Shown here: positions 5,500 through 12,973 of the stretch, piece after piece
How the letters are laid out: the number at the start of each line of letters is the position of its first letter
How positions within the stretch are numbered: position 1 is the stretch's first letter
Assembly: GCA_035575035.1 (NCBI GenBank)
Contig: DATLYH010000203.1
Coordinates: forward strand, 1 to 12,973
Reading direction: 5' to 3'
DNA: 12,973 nt
From: DATLYH01 sp035575035
GTDB taxonomy: Bacteria > Planctomycetota > Planctomycetia > Gemmatales > Gemmataceae
Position numbers and translations under genes: made by a program
Notes under the pieces: model-generated
What the model was told of the DNA's origin: nothing
Database searches by the model: none
What the model saw: only the letters and a program-made list of their open reading frames with translations

Positions 5500-6762
5500 A
5501 TGCGATCGGTAAGCAGGTTGCTGATCCTGGGGGCTGCCGTGCTGACGGGGGGGCAGAGGGCCTCGGCGGTGGAGCCGATCCGGCCGGAGCAATTCTCCCG
5601 GCTCCAGGCGTTGATCAAGCCTGATCCGAACGAGGATAAATGGACGCAGATTCCCTGGCTGACCGACCTGTGGCAGGCCCGCAAGATCGCCGCCGAGCAG
5701 GGCAAGCCGATCCTCTTGTGGGAAATGGATGGCCATCCGCTCGGCTGCACCTGAAACAACGGGGTCGCGGGCCGTGCGCTCGCTTTCGCCGATCCGGAGA
5801 TCATCCGGATGGCCACCGAGGAGTACGTGCCGGTCACTGCCGATGACTGGTATCAGCGTCGCCGCGACGACGCCGAGGGCCGCTTCTTCCGCCGGGTCGC
5901 CGACCAGGGCCCCCGCAAGGGAGAGGGCGGCTCGACGCGCCAGGGCATCTATTGCCTGACGGCCGACGGCCAACTGCTCGTTTACAAGAACGCGGGGCAG
6001 AACCCCGAGGTGATGCGCGAAGCGCTTCGGCAGGGCCTGCGCGAGTGGCGGAAGCTGCCGCCGCAGCGCCGCCAACCGGGTGCTGTCCAGGTCGGGGAGC
6101 CGGACCAGATCGACCCGCGCTACACACGCACGCCGCCCCGCGGTGGACTGATTGTCAATGTCTTCACCCGCATCCTCGATCACCAGGACGGTGAGCTGTG
6201 CCGGGGTACTTGCCGGACGCTCGGCGGCAACCAGGCGGCCCGCGACCATCTCTGGCTGACCGAGGCGGAATGGCAATCCCTGGTGCCGGCCGATCCGCGC
6301 CCGGGGAACGGGTTCCCGTTGCCGGCCGCGATCGCCGAACGCCTCCTCCGCTTCCATCTGGTTGATAACACCCGCGGCGAGCCGCCCATGTGGCGGCGCG
6401 AGGACATCCGCTCGCAACTGATGATGCTCACGGTCGAGGAGGCGACCGCCGCGGTGGTCCGGCTGCGGCTGGACGGCTTCGCCTTGCTGGCCACCCATCC
6501 GGATGATGCCCAGGCCGACCGGGGCTTCGATGTGCGCTTGCTCGGCTACATCGGTTATGACCGGACCCGGAAGATGATCAACCGCTTTGAGGTGGTGGCG
6601 GTCGGCGACCATTGGGGGGAGGGGCCGTTCACCCGCGGTGCCCGCCCCGGTCGCACACCCTTGGGCATCGCCTTCGAGCTGGCGGACGGGAAGTCGGCCG
6701 CCGACCGGGTGCCGCCGCAAGCCGCGCGCGACCTCCGCAGCTACTTCGGGCACGACCGCTGA
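5500..6762 (+). CDS. Secreted thioredoxin-like protein with in-frame UGA (candidate selenoprotein)
   Basis: I do not recognise a named family. The reading frame from ATG 5500 to TGA 6760 gives 420 residues if the single internal TGA (5752-5754, residue 85) is read through. The N-terminus looks like a signal peptide: MRSVSR, a hydrophobic LLILGAAVL core, and a likely cut after ASA near residue 23. AGGGGGG at 5488-5494 may serve as ribosome binding site. Residues 63-110 resemble a thioredoxin-like N-half: ARKIAAEQGKPILLW, then GHPLGCT-[UGA]-NNGVAG, FADPEI and EEYVPV. The UGA falls where such folds keep a redox cysteine, giving Cys83-Thr-X85. GIYCLTADGQLL fits a later strand of the fold. The roughly 270 residues after it, with CRGTC and HLVDNTRGEPP, are unknown to me. 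Codon use after the UGA is as strong as before. It is either a selenoprotein or a gene with a recent nonsense mutation. Confidence 0.7.
5752..5797 (+). promoter_or_regulatory. UGA with candidate bacterial SECIS hairpin
   Basis: Just after the UGA, GCGGG (5767-5771) pairs with CTCGC (5779-5783), with one G-U, around the loop CCGTGCG, which contains GU. Below it GGGTC (5762-5766) can pair with GATCC (5791-5795), with a wobble and an asymmetric internal loop. The apical loop lies about 20 nt from the UGA, within the range known for bacterial SECIS elements that bind SelB. The fold was drawn by eye; in DNA this rich in GC, small stems are common. Confidence 0.4.
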
Positions 6763-6769
6763 GGAGCAA

Positions 6770-6820
6770 TTGCCGCTTACGGCTTAGCGCCTGTTGGCGG
6801 CGCCAAGCCACAAGCGGCAA
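6770..6820. repeat. Imperfect 22-bp palindrome upstream of hemG
   Basis: The arm 6770-6791, beginning TTGCCGCTTACGGCTTAG, pairs with 6799-6820, ending AAGCGGCAA, at 19 of 22 positions around a 7-nt loop. It fills the 79-nt gap between the candidate selenoprotein gene and the oxidase gene. The form matches scattered extragenic palindromes. It may also act as a terminator or mRNA-end stabiliser for the upstream gene, though it lacks a T-run. Confidence 0.7.
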
Positions 6821-6841
6821 CAGGAGCGGCCTACACTTCCC

Positions 6842-8233
6842 ATGCCCCGAGTCGTCATCGTCGGTGCCGGCATCTCGGGACTGGCGCTGGCCTACCGCCT
6901 TCAGCAGGCCCGTCCCGACGCCATAATCACCATCCTGGAGCAGCGCCCGCGCCCTGGCGGGACGGTCTGGACCGAGCGCCGGGACGGTTATCAACTCGAA
7001 GTCGGGCCCAACGGCTTCCTCGACAGCAAGCCGTCCACCCTCGCCCTCTGTCGAGACCTGGGCCTGGGCGAACAGTTGGTCCCGGCCAGCGAGTCGGCCA
7101 GCCGCAACCGTTTTTTGTTCCTCGGCGGCAAGCTGCGTCCGCTGCCCGCCGGCCCCATTTCTTTCCTCTTCAGTGATCTGCTCAGCTGGCGCGGCAAGCT
7201 GGCGATCCTGGCGGAGCGGTTCCGCCGGCCGCGCTGCGATGCCCGTGATGAATCGATTGACGCCTTTGTGCGCCGCCGGGCCGGGCGCGAGGCCGCCGAG
7301 GTGCTGGCGGATGCCCTGGTCACCGGCATCTACGCCGGCGACCCCGCGCTTCTGAGTGTGCGTGCCGCCTTCCCCCGCCTGGTCGAATGGGAGGAAGCGT
7401 ACGGCAGTGTTCTCAAGGGCCTGATGCAGACGGCACGGCGACGGCGGGCCGAGGCGGCGGCGCGCGGCGAACCCTACCCGCGCCCCGGCCGGATGTGGTC
7501 GTTGCGGCCCGGCCTGCGCCTGTTGATTGAAACCGTATGCGACCAATTGCGGCAGCCGCCGCTCCTGGGCGTCGCCGTCAAGCGCATCGAGCGGATGGCG
7601 GCCGATCGGCCGGGCTGGGTGGTTCGCGGCGAGGGGGACGATCGCTGGCCGGCCGATGTGGTCGTGCTGGCCTGCCCGGCTTACCAGCAGGCAGCGATCC
7701 TGGCCGACCTCGACCGGGAGCTGGCCGAACAGATCGACGCCATCGCCTACAACCGGGTGGCGGTGGTTGGGTTGGGATACCGCAGGGCCGATGTGCCGGT
7801 GTCGCTGGACGGCTTCGGCTACCTGGCGCCGCAGCGCAGCCGGCGCGACCTGCTGGGTGTGCAGTGGTGTTCGTCGATTTTCCCGGAGCGGGCCCCGGCC
7901 GGCCACGTGCTGTTGCGGGCGATGTGCGGCGGCTGGCATCGGCCGGAGGTGGTCGGCTGGGAGGATGCCCGGCTGCTGGAAGCGGTCCGGGCCGACCTGC
8001 GGTTGGCGCTGGGCATCCAGGCGGCCCCGGTCTTTCATCAGGTGGTGCGCTGGGATCGGGCCATTCCTCAGTATCATGTCGGCCATCTGGAGCGCGTGGC
8101 CGATATCGAACAGCGTGCGGCCCGCCATCGGGGATTGTTCCTGACCGGCAACGCCTACCGCGGCGTGGCCCTGAACGATTGCACGGAGCAGGCCGAGCGG
8201 CTGGCCGGCCGCATCGCCGCCTTCCTGGGGTAA
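6842..8233 (+). CDS. hemG: Protoporphyrinogen/coproporphyrinogen III oxidase (FAD)
   Basis: This is an FAD-dependent oxidase of late haem synthesis, converting protoporphyrinogen IX to protoporphyrin IX, or coproporphyrinogen III to coproporphyrin III in the coproporphyrin route. The 463 residues match the family length. The N-terminal Rossmann motif is VVIVGAGISG (GxGxxG at 8-13) with acidic Glu33 closing the second strand. GPNGF (55-59) and IYAGDP followed by LSVRAAFPRL (about 163-178) are typical of this oxidase family. The C-terminal FAD contact GNAYRGVALNDC (436-447) is also present. ATG 6842 was chosen because the FAD motif starts right after it; AGGAG at 6822-6826 is somewhat far (15 nt). 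No other haem gene is nearby. The sequence does not decide between the HemY-type and CgoX-type substrate. Confidence 0.92.
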   Translation: MPRVVIVGAGISGLALAYRLQQARPDAIITILEQRPRPGGTVWTERRDGYQLEVGPNGFLDSKPSTLALCRDLGLGEQLVPASESASRNRFLFLGGKLRPLPAGPISFLFSDLLSWRGKLAILAERFRRPRCDARDESIDAFVRRRAGREAAEVLADALVTGIYAGDPALLSVRAAFPRLVEWEEAYGSVLKGLMQTARRRRAEAAARGEPYPRPGRMWSLRPGLRLLIETVCDQLRQPPLLGVAVKRIERMAADRPGWVVRGEGDDRWPADVVVLACPAYQQAAILADLDRELAEQIDAIAYNRVAVVGLGYRRADVPVSLDGFGYLAPQRSRRDLLGVQWCSSIFPERAPAGHVLLRAMCGGWHRPEVVGWEDARLLEAVRADLRLALGIQAAPVFHQVVRWDRAIPQYHVGHLERVADIEQRAARHRGLFLTGNAYRGVALNDCTEQAERLAGRIAAFLG

Positions 8234-8394
8234 TCACGCCTTCCTGGAGCCATCAAGGAATAAGGAGAAACCCGACCACACCTCGCTTGCCTCGGCAGCG
8301 CACAGAGGATTGTCAGCGGAGTTGCGGACCTTGGAGTAGTAGCTCTTCACTTCCCGCACCTTCTTCCGACGACTGCTTTCCGGCGAGCGGGACA
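8234..8394 (-). other. Displaced 3' coding tail of the Cas8-like gene
   Basis: In the frame one base away from the annotated end of the CRISPR gene, codons from about 8376 down to the TGA at 8234-8236 end almost entirely in G or C. They read as ordinary protein: RRKKVREVKSYYSKVRN, then SEVWSGFSLFLDGSRKA. In the annotated frame the last 20 or so codons lose this bias. The natural C-terminus therefore probably lies in this frame, with one base gained or lost around 8376-8394. The stop of this tail touches the hemG stop codon (8231-8233) tail to tail. Confidence 0.6.
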
Positions 8395-9383
8395 AGCACG
8401 GCTGGCCGGAAGATCCCTCGGCCATTGGCATCTGTCTCGCGGACTGAAGCGTACAGGCAGACGATCCCGCGGCTGCACAATGATTTCGAGCGCGGCGGCG
8501 TCTGGTAAAGGTCCCGCAGCCCGAACAGGGATCGCAGCGCATCGAGCGAAATCGGCTCCTGCCATATCGGCCAGCGGAACTCGTCGGCCGTTCGGCTGAA
8601 CCCGCGCGTGTGCAGCCTTCCCGCAACCGGGAAACATGGGAACAACGGAAGAGCTTCCACGGCCAACCAGACGGCGGCCCGCACACTTTTAGGACCGGCA
8701 TCGGTCGGGGCGATGGCCGATAGCGCATGCAAGGCTTCGGTGCTGGGATCCCAGCCGAGGGAGTGGAAATCGTCACCATAGGTCCACGGACCGAACAGGG
8801 CTTCTCGGAACGCGGAACGAACAGGGTCTGCGCTGGATCCGTGTTGCTTTTTCCTTCTCTTCACCTGACTGGCAAGGGTCAGCGATGCGGCCAACTCGCG
8901 GACCGACTTGAGAAACTTCTGTTGGCCAGCGGTCATGTCGAAAGCTGTCGGCTTCAGGTCTCCGGTGGAAGAAGCCGTGATCAATTCGCACCCAAACGCA
9001 GCGAGAAAATCAACTGCTTCTCGGTTCGACGCACTGCTGGCATCTCGCGTCTGAGTGAGCAGATCGGTGAAATCCTTCGGGGAAGGCTTCAAGTCATCCC
9101 ACACTTCCGCCGGCGAACCGTTCGGCGTGGGCATCGGAGCCTGGCCGCAGAAGGGAGGAAACTGATGCCGACCGTTCATGTGATCAACCAACAACTCGAC
9201 GAGACAGTCGGCATCGCAATCTGTTTCCGTCACCAGAACGGCTGTCGGCTCGGCCGCCCAATTCCATCCCAGTTTTACCTGGCCCAGCGCGGCCCTGGAA
9301 GAACACACACGCAGCAGGCCGAATGCGGCCAGCGCACCAATGGGCTGACTTCCCACCAGCCCGGTGAGCGGAATCTTACTCAT
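8313..9383 (-). CDS. Type I-G CRISPR protein, Cas3-extension / small Cas8-like
   Basis: As read, 356 residues from ATG 9383 to TGA 8313. The start overlaps the cas3 stop by 8 nt (ATGAGTAA), with GGAGGGAAAA just upstream, so translation is probably coupled to cas3. The N-terminus, LTGLVGSQPIGALAAFGLLRV, has the pattern seen at the start of Cas8-type large subunits. Other recognisable parts are FREALFGPWTYGDDFHSLGWDP (about 190-215) and a Gly-rich RGIFRPAVLVPL near residue 330. I take it for the small protein that accompanies Cas3 in type I-G loci (Cas3-extension family, or a GSU0052/Cas8u2-type subunit). It is too short for Csx17, which is roughly twice the size. It would help Cascade bind target DNA or recruit Cas3. 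The last 20 or so residues look out of frame; the true product is likely near 385 residues. Confidence 0.6.
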   Translation of the reverse strand: MSKIPLTGLVGSQPIGALAAFGLLRVCSSRAALGQVKLGWNWAAEPTAVLVTETDCDADCLVELLVDHMNGRHQFPPFCGQAPMPTPNGSPAEVWDDLKPSPKDFTDLLTQTRDASSASNREAVDFLAAFGCELITASSTGDLKPTAFDMTAGQQKFLKSVRELAASLTLASQVKRRKKQHGSSADPVRSAFREALFGPWTYGDDFHSLGWDPSTEALHALSAIAPTDAGPKSVRAAVWLAVEALPLFPCFPVAGRLHTRGFSRTADEFRWPIWQEPISLDALRSLFGLRDLYQTPPRSKSLCSRGIVCLYASVRETDANGRGIFRPAVLVPLAGKQSSEEGAGSEELLLQGPQLR

Positions 9384-12300
9384 GCGTTTTCCCTCCCTCT
9401 CGTTCCTGTCGGGACTGACGGTGATCCGCCAGAACCAACAAGGTTTCCAGGTATGCCAGCCCCCAGTAGCCATAGCGGCGGATCAATCGCCAGAACCGAT
9501 CGATCCAGCCGGAATGAAGTGCCGCAAGGGCCGGAGTAAGTTCAGGGCGGTAGTCGGCTCTTGTTCGCAGCTCATATCCGGCAAGCCGACACGCGACGAA
9601 CTCCGGAATCTCCCGTGACCCCACGTCGTCTTCTTCTGCGACGGACCAGAACGGACGGCCGCGGCCGTGATGGGTGCCGACAAGGTACAGCAGGAGGTCA
9701 CGTTCTTCCTCTTGAAGTCTTTCCAAAGCGGCCGGGCAGTCCTGGAGCAACAGAACCGACAGGGCCTCGTGGCGGGCCCCCTTGGGCCAGCCGGCACGGC
9801 GGCGGGCCGCTTCGGACGCCGCTCGGTTCCGGACGTCAAGTCGCTGGGACTTGGCCAGCGGACCGCCCGCGTTCAGCCATTCCCGTTCATCCGCGCCGTG
9901 CAACCAGAGCTGAAAGCGGTCATCCGCCTTGCCGGCATCGTGCAGCTGAGCCGCCCGGCTGAGGATGCGGGTAAACTGCTCGTCTAAACAGACCCCCTGG
10001 GCGAACCTCTCGACTTGTTCCCTCACTCCCTCGCAGTGCTCGGCCAGGCTGACCTGTTGTGCGGTCGCGATCAACGAGGAGCCGTCACCCGGAAGGGGCG
10101 CGTCCTCTTCTTCACCCGCCTCGGAAGGGTGCTTGAAGGGCTTGCGGGCAACCAGCACGACCCCTGGACCCGCTCCATCGGGATAAAGTAAGTGAGGGGA
10201 ACGACTCATCCAACGAAAGCAGTCCGGGAGCCCGCCCCACAAATCGTCCAACTGTTTCCAGTCCAATTCACCAGGCTCCGCCTCTTCCAGCAAGGCCGCC
10301 AGGCGCTCCACGAGTCGGGCGCCGAACCCCTCCGGCAGGTCGTCCTTCCAGGCGGCATGATTGCCCTGCTCTCCTCCCAACACGTGTTCGTGAACCCGCG
10401 ATGGAAAGTGGATGCGCAGGACAGGGCGGCGTCTGACTCGCCACGAACAATCGTCGGCAACGTCGATGACGGGCTTCTTCTCGCCGGGGTTCCAGCCGAA
10501 TTGATCCGCCCCTCCGTAGGAACTAGGCACGATGATCGTGTCACCGGGCTGAATGTCATCCGCATAAGCGCGCGTGGTTTCTTCGGAGTCCGGGCCGAAC
10601 CAGCGGAGGCACGGTCGGCCACGACTGGCCCCTTCGTCGTTCGATCGGGCTCCTTCCTGGTCGGCAAAATCGCTGTCCAGGTTATTCCGGAGCCACTTCT
10701 TGACCGCCCCAATGGGAACCGGCATGGCTTCCATGCTGGTTGGCGGGACCAAGCTGACCACCTTGATCGCGGCTTCTTCATCGTCTTCGAGAAGATTGAC
10801 CCGTTCGCCATTCGTCCCTTCCCATTCCAGGTCGCCGCGCCAAATGACATTGACATCGGCAGGCCCACCGGCCGGGCCATGCAAGAAAAGGCTCACATCC
10901 GCGTCGGGGACCGGTGTGGGCGTGGTCTGCACCCAGGTGTCCACATGGGCCGGGAGCATGACTGGGGCCGAGTCAGCCTGGGCGCAGAGCTGCTCAAGTT
11001 CGTCGGCATTGGCGGGAAGCCGAAGCACCTCAACCCCGAAGTCAATCCCTCGGTCCTTCTTCGGTCCCGTGGCCTGCTTCTCAAGCCAATCCCAGGTCGC
11101 TCTGATCGCGCTGCCGTAAACCCAATCTTCGTAGTGCTTGGCCAGGTGATCTTTCCGAGCCAGGATAACGGCGTCAGATTGCCTACGGAGGCCGAGTCGG
11201 TCCAACCGTCCGAACCGCTGCCGCAGGGCATCGAGCGGTGCCGCCTCCGTGACCAGGGCGTCGAAGCTCAGGTTTGCGCCGACCTCAATGGTCTGCGTGG
11301 CAACCACAAACAACTTGCCGAGAGGCGGAGCCGGCCGGGCATAAACCTCCTGGTCCGCGCTCGCCTTTGCCACCAAGAACTTTAACCATCCCTTTTCTTC
11401 TGATATTGGCCGGCGGAATAGCAGTTCGTCTCGGTCGTAAGGGCGGATGCGGCCGGTGAGCAGGATAACCGCCTGGTCTTCCTGGCCTGCGGGGATCGAC
11501 AGCAGTTTCCGCACCCGTTCCTTGAGCAGTTCGAACACCCGCCGGGCCGTTTCCACTCGGTTGACCACCACGCCGATGACGTTTGCAGGCGGCATGTCTG
11601 TGCCTTTCTTCTTTCCTCCCCTCTTCGCCCTGCCGGTCGTTTCAGCCTGACCATGTAGTCCGGCCAGCTCCACCGCCGCATCCGCCACAGCCTGGGCAAA
11701 GGTTCGGCGGGCCGTCTCTTCATCATCTTCGACCTTCACTTCTCTCAGCCGAGCCCGCTTGCTTGCTTGCAGACGCTTGCCGAGCACCTCATTGGCCTTG
11801 TCCTCAGCGGAGAGTTCAAACGGCTCTTCCTCACCCTGTACGGTTGCTGACATGAAAACGACCTGGAACGGAGTGCGGATCGGCTGTTCGGCCCACCGGT
11901 CGCCGCGGTATAGCTGCACCGCTTTCAGCGTCTCCCTGAACGGTCGCCACAGGTGTGCCTCGTCCACAATAATCAGGCTGTCGTTGCCGACCAACCCGGC
12001 GTGAACGGCCCGCTGGTACTCGCTGACCCCGTAGCCGCGAAACAGCAGTCGGCTGCCCACCTGATCCACGGTGGACAGGCAAATGGTCGGCTGATTCGGG
12101 GCCTGGGCCCATGAGCCATCCCGGTACATCCCGCCCCGAAGCACCGAGACGTGCAGGGCCTTGTCGCCCCCAAACCGGCGCAGCCGGTCGGCCACCGTCT
12201 GCACTACCGGGTCTGCGTCGGCTGACAGATTGTTAAGTGAGTGGGCGATTTGCTTGGCGTGCTCGCCGGCCTCGTCCACGATGATCCGCCGGTCCACTAC

Positions 12301-12543
12301 AAAGAAGGTCCGCATCGCCGCGCGCCGTTCGGCGATTGGCTTGTCGGCCTCAAGCGCGAGCAGGAACACGGCCATGTCGATGACCGAGGTCTTGCCGCTG
12401 CTGGGGGGCAAGTTCAGAACAGGAGGCCAGCGCCCTTCCCGGCTTTCGACGATTTCTTTCACCAGCCTCGACTGCCACGGGAAAGGCGGGTAGCAGTGCA
12501 GGGCCTTATAGAACGAGGGGAAGTCGTCCGCAGTCAGATTCAT
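9376..12543 (-). CDS. cas3: CRISPR helicase-nuclease Cas3 (type I-G, helicase-HD order)
   Basis: Cas3 is recruited to target-bound Cascade, unwinds DNA and degrades it. The 1055-residue product starts at ATG 12543, which overlaps the csb2 stop (ATGA) and follows AGGAGGG. An in-frame extension to 12729 would run through csb2 and is rejected. The helicase comes first: Walker A LPPSSGKTS (45-53), DEAH (194-197), SAT (232-234) and motif VI QRFGRLDR (442-449). Residues about 540-820 form a region I cannot assign. The HD nuclease is C-terminal: His836, His868-Asp869 with Lys872 (LHDAGK), His958-His959 and Asp1040-His1041. All key residues are present, so the enzyme looks active. HD-last order is a hallmark of type I-G (formerly I-U) Cas3. 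A basic linker, RAKRGGKKKG (305-314), lies between the two helicase halves. Confidence 0.93.
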   Translation of the reverse strand: MNLTADDFPSFYKALHCYPPFPWQSRLVKEIVESREGRWPPVLNLPPSSGKTSVIDMAVFLLALEADKPIAERRAAMRTFFVVDRRIIVDEAGEHAKQIAHSLNNLSADADPVVQTVADRLRRFGGDKALHVSVLRGGMYRDGSWAQAPNQPTICLSTVDQVGSRLLFRGYGVSEYQRAVHAGLVGNDSLIIVDEAHLWRPFRETLKAVQLYRGDRWAEQPIRTPFQVVFMSATVQGEEEPFELSAEDKANEVLGKRLQASKRARLREVKVEDDEETARRTFAQAVADAAVELAGLHGQAETTGRAKRGGKKKGTDMPPANVIGVVVNRVETARRVFELLKERVRKLLSIPAGQEDQAVILLTGRIRPYDRDELLFRRPISEEKGWLKFLVAKASADQEVYARPAPPLGKLFVVATQTIEVGANLSFDALVTEAAPLDALRQRFGRLDRLGLRRQSDAVILARKDHLAKHYEDWVYGSAIRATWDWLEKQATGPKKDRGIDFGVEVLRLPANADELEQLCAQADSAPVMLPAHVDTWVQTTPTPVPDADVSLFLHGPAGGPADVNVIWRGDLEWEGTNGERVNLLEDDEEAAIKVVSLVPPTSMEAMPVPIGAVKKWLRNNLDSDFADQEGARSNDEGASRGRPCLRWFGPDSEETTRAYADDIQPGDTIIVPSSYGGADQFGWNPGEKKPVIDVADDCSWRVRRRPVLRIHFPSRVHEHVLGGEQGNHAAWKDDLPEGFGARLVERLAALLEEAEPGELDWKQLDDLWGGLPDCFRWMSRSPHLLYPDGAGPGVVLVARKPFKHPSEAGEEEDAPLPGDGSSLIATAQQVSLAEHCEGVREQVERFAQGVCLDEQFTRILSRAAQLHDAGKADDRFQLWLHGADEREWLNAGGPLAKSQRLDVRNRAASEAARRRAGWPKGARHEALSVLLLQDCPAALERLQEEERDLLLYLVGTHHGRGRPFWSVAEEDDVGSREIPEFVACRLAGYELRTRADYRPELTPALAALHSGWIDRFWRLIRRYGYWGLAYLETLLVLADHRQSRQEREGGKTHE

Positions 12544-12973
12544 CGGCTTCCCTCCTCTTCCTGATAAGTGCGGAACAGCCCAAGGCCGAGAAAACGCCCC
12601 GCCCCGAGCAGCAGCGGCCCGCGAACCTCGCGGTCGAAGCTCAATTTCACATGCACCCGATACCGCGGGGCGTCCTCCGGCTTGCGGATTCGGTAAAAGG
12701 CATTGCTCGGCGGGACCCCGCGATGCCACGAGACCTTCCCGACTTCAACTCGGATCGGTTCGATACCGAGAACGCGCCGGCACGATTCCCGGATCACGTC
12801 CTCCGTGCGCTCGCCGTCCTTGTCCTTGGGATAGCGATCGCAAAGGACCGGAGTGACGCTGGCCCAGGTCCGCCTCGGCCCCACATAGGGGACGGTTCGG
12901 AGGCTCATCGGCCCGTCGTCGGCCGTTGCGATATCGATCTTCCACGGGGCCTGCGAGCCGAACTGAATCTCCG
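12540..12973 (-). CDS. csb2: Csb2 (Cas5-Cas6 fusion, GSU0054 family), partial
   Basis: Only the C-terminal 143 residues are in the window; the frame stays open to the right edge, so the gene starts outside. In type I-G the Csb2 protein joins a Cas5-like part with a Cas6-like part that processes crRNA. Visible family marks are PRRTWASVTPVLCDRYPK, the segment HRGVPPSNAFY with a possible catalytic His, and the Gly-rich RAMP end GPLLLGAGRFLGLGLF. The stop TGA (12540-12542) overlaps the cas3 start by 4 nt. The gene order here (csb2, cas3, then the small Cas8-like gene) is compact and co-directional, so all three are probably on one message. Confidence 0.88.
   Translation of the reverse strand, partial: EIQFGSQAPWKIDIATADDGPMSLRTVPYVGPRRTWASVTPVLCDRYPKDKDGERTEDVIRESCRRVLGIEPIRVEVGKVSWHRGVPPSNAFYRIRKPEDAPRYRVHVKLSFDREVRGPLLLGAGRFLGLGLFRTYQEEEGSR

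Noticed and set aside
5755..6762. A separate gene starting at ATG 5809 after the TGA
   Set aside because: It would begin inside the thioredoxin-like domain, has no ribosome binding site, and the 54 nt between TGA and ATG are coding-like in the same frame. One interrupted or recoded gene fits better.
8231..8312. Bidirectional terminator between hemG and the CRISPR operon
   Set aside because: Only a 5-bp stem (TTCCT/AGGAA) with a 10-nt loop is present and there is no clear T-tract. The stretch is better explained as the displaced end of the CRISPR gene.
9384..9473. 30-residue N-terminal extension of the Cas8-like protein
   Set aside because: ATG 9383 has a good Shine-Dalgarno and begins the conserved-looking N-terminus; the extension lies wholly in cas3.
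10192..11385. 397-codon open frame opposite cas3
   Set aside because: The cas3 frame carries intact helicase motifs across this stretch; the opposite frame shows no recognisable protein.
12544..12729. N-terminal extension of cas3
   Set aside because: It would overlap csb2 by nearly 190 nt, has no helicase-family resemblance, and ATG 12543 has a strong ribosome binding site and the usual ATGA coupling.
8234..12973. CRISPR repeat array
   Set aside because: I looked for regularly spaced direct repeats near the cas genes and saw none; the region is filled by coding sequence.

Overview
The window is GC-rich chromosomal DNA. It carries a conserved translation gene cluster, two accessory or biosynthetic genes, and the 3' end of a CRISPR-Cas operon. 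Long high-GC coding stretches, spacers packed with palindromes and the character of the proteins suggest a member of the Planctomycetota, perhaps of the Gemmatales. That placement rests on pattern recognition; the window holds no rRNA or other formal marker for it.

Layout on the + strand: a leader (1-132), then infC (133-669, apparently starting with AUU), rpmI (844-1044), rplT (1189-1563), pheS (1664-2686) and pheT (2854-5373). These encode initiation factor IF3, ribosomal proteins L35 and L20, and the two subunits of phenylalanyl-tRNA synthetase. The spacers are not empty. A TATAAT-type promoter followed by a terminator-like hairpin lies between infC and rpmI, a perfect 25-bp palindrome lies between rplT and pheS, and two more inverted repeats lie between pheS and pheT.

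Next is a secreted thioredoxin-like gene (5500-6762). A single in-frame UGA interrupts it at residue 85, directly after a Gly-Cys-Thr motif, and a small hairpin sits just downstream of the UGA. The best reading is a candidate selenoprotein; the alternative is a recent nonsense mutation. After another palindromic spacer comes a protoporphyrinogen/coproporphyrinogen oxidase gene of the HemG/HemY family (6842-8233).

On the - strand, entering from the right edge, is a type I-G (formerly I-U) CRISPR-Cas operon. It holds the C-terminal part of csb2 (Cas5-Cas6 fusion), a cas3 with helicase first and HD nuclease last, and a small Cas8-like or 'Cas3-extension' protein. The three genes overlap by 4 and 8 nt and look translationally coupled. 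The last gene appears frameshifted near its 3' end: its coding signal moves to another frame and runs to a stop that touches the hemG stop codon. No CRISPR array, csb1/cas7, cas1, cas2 or cas4 is visible; any of these would lie beyond the right edge.
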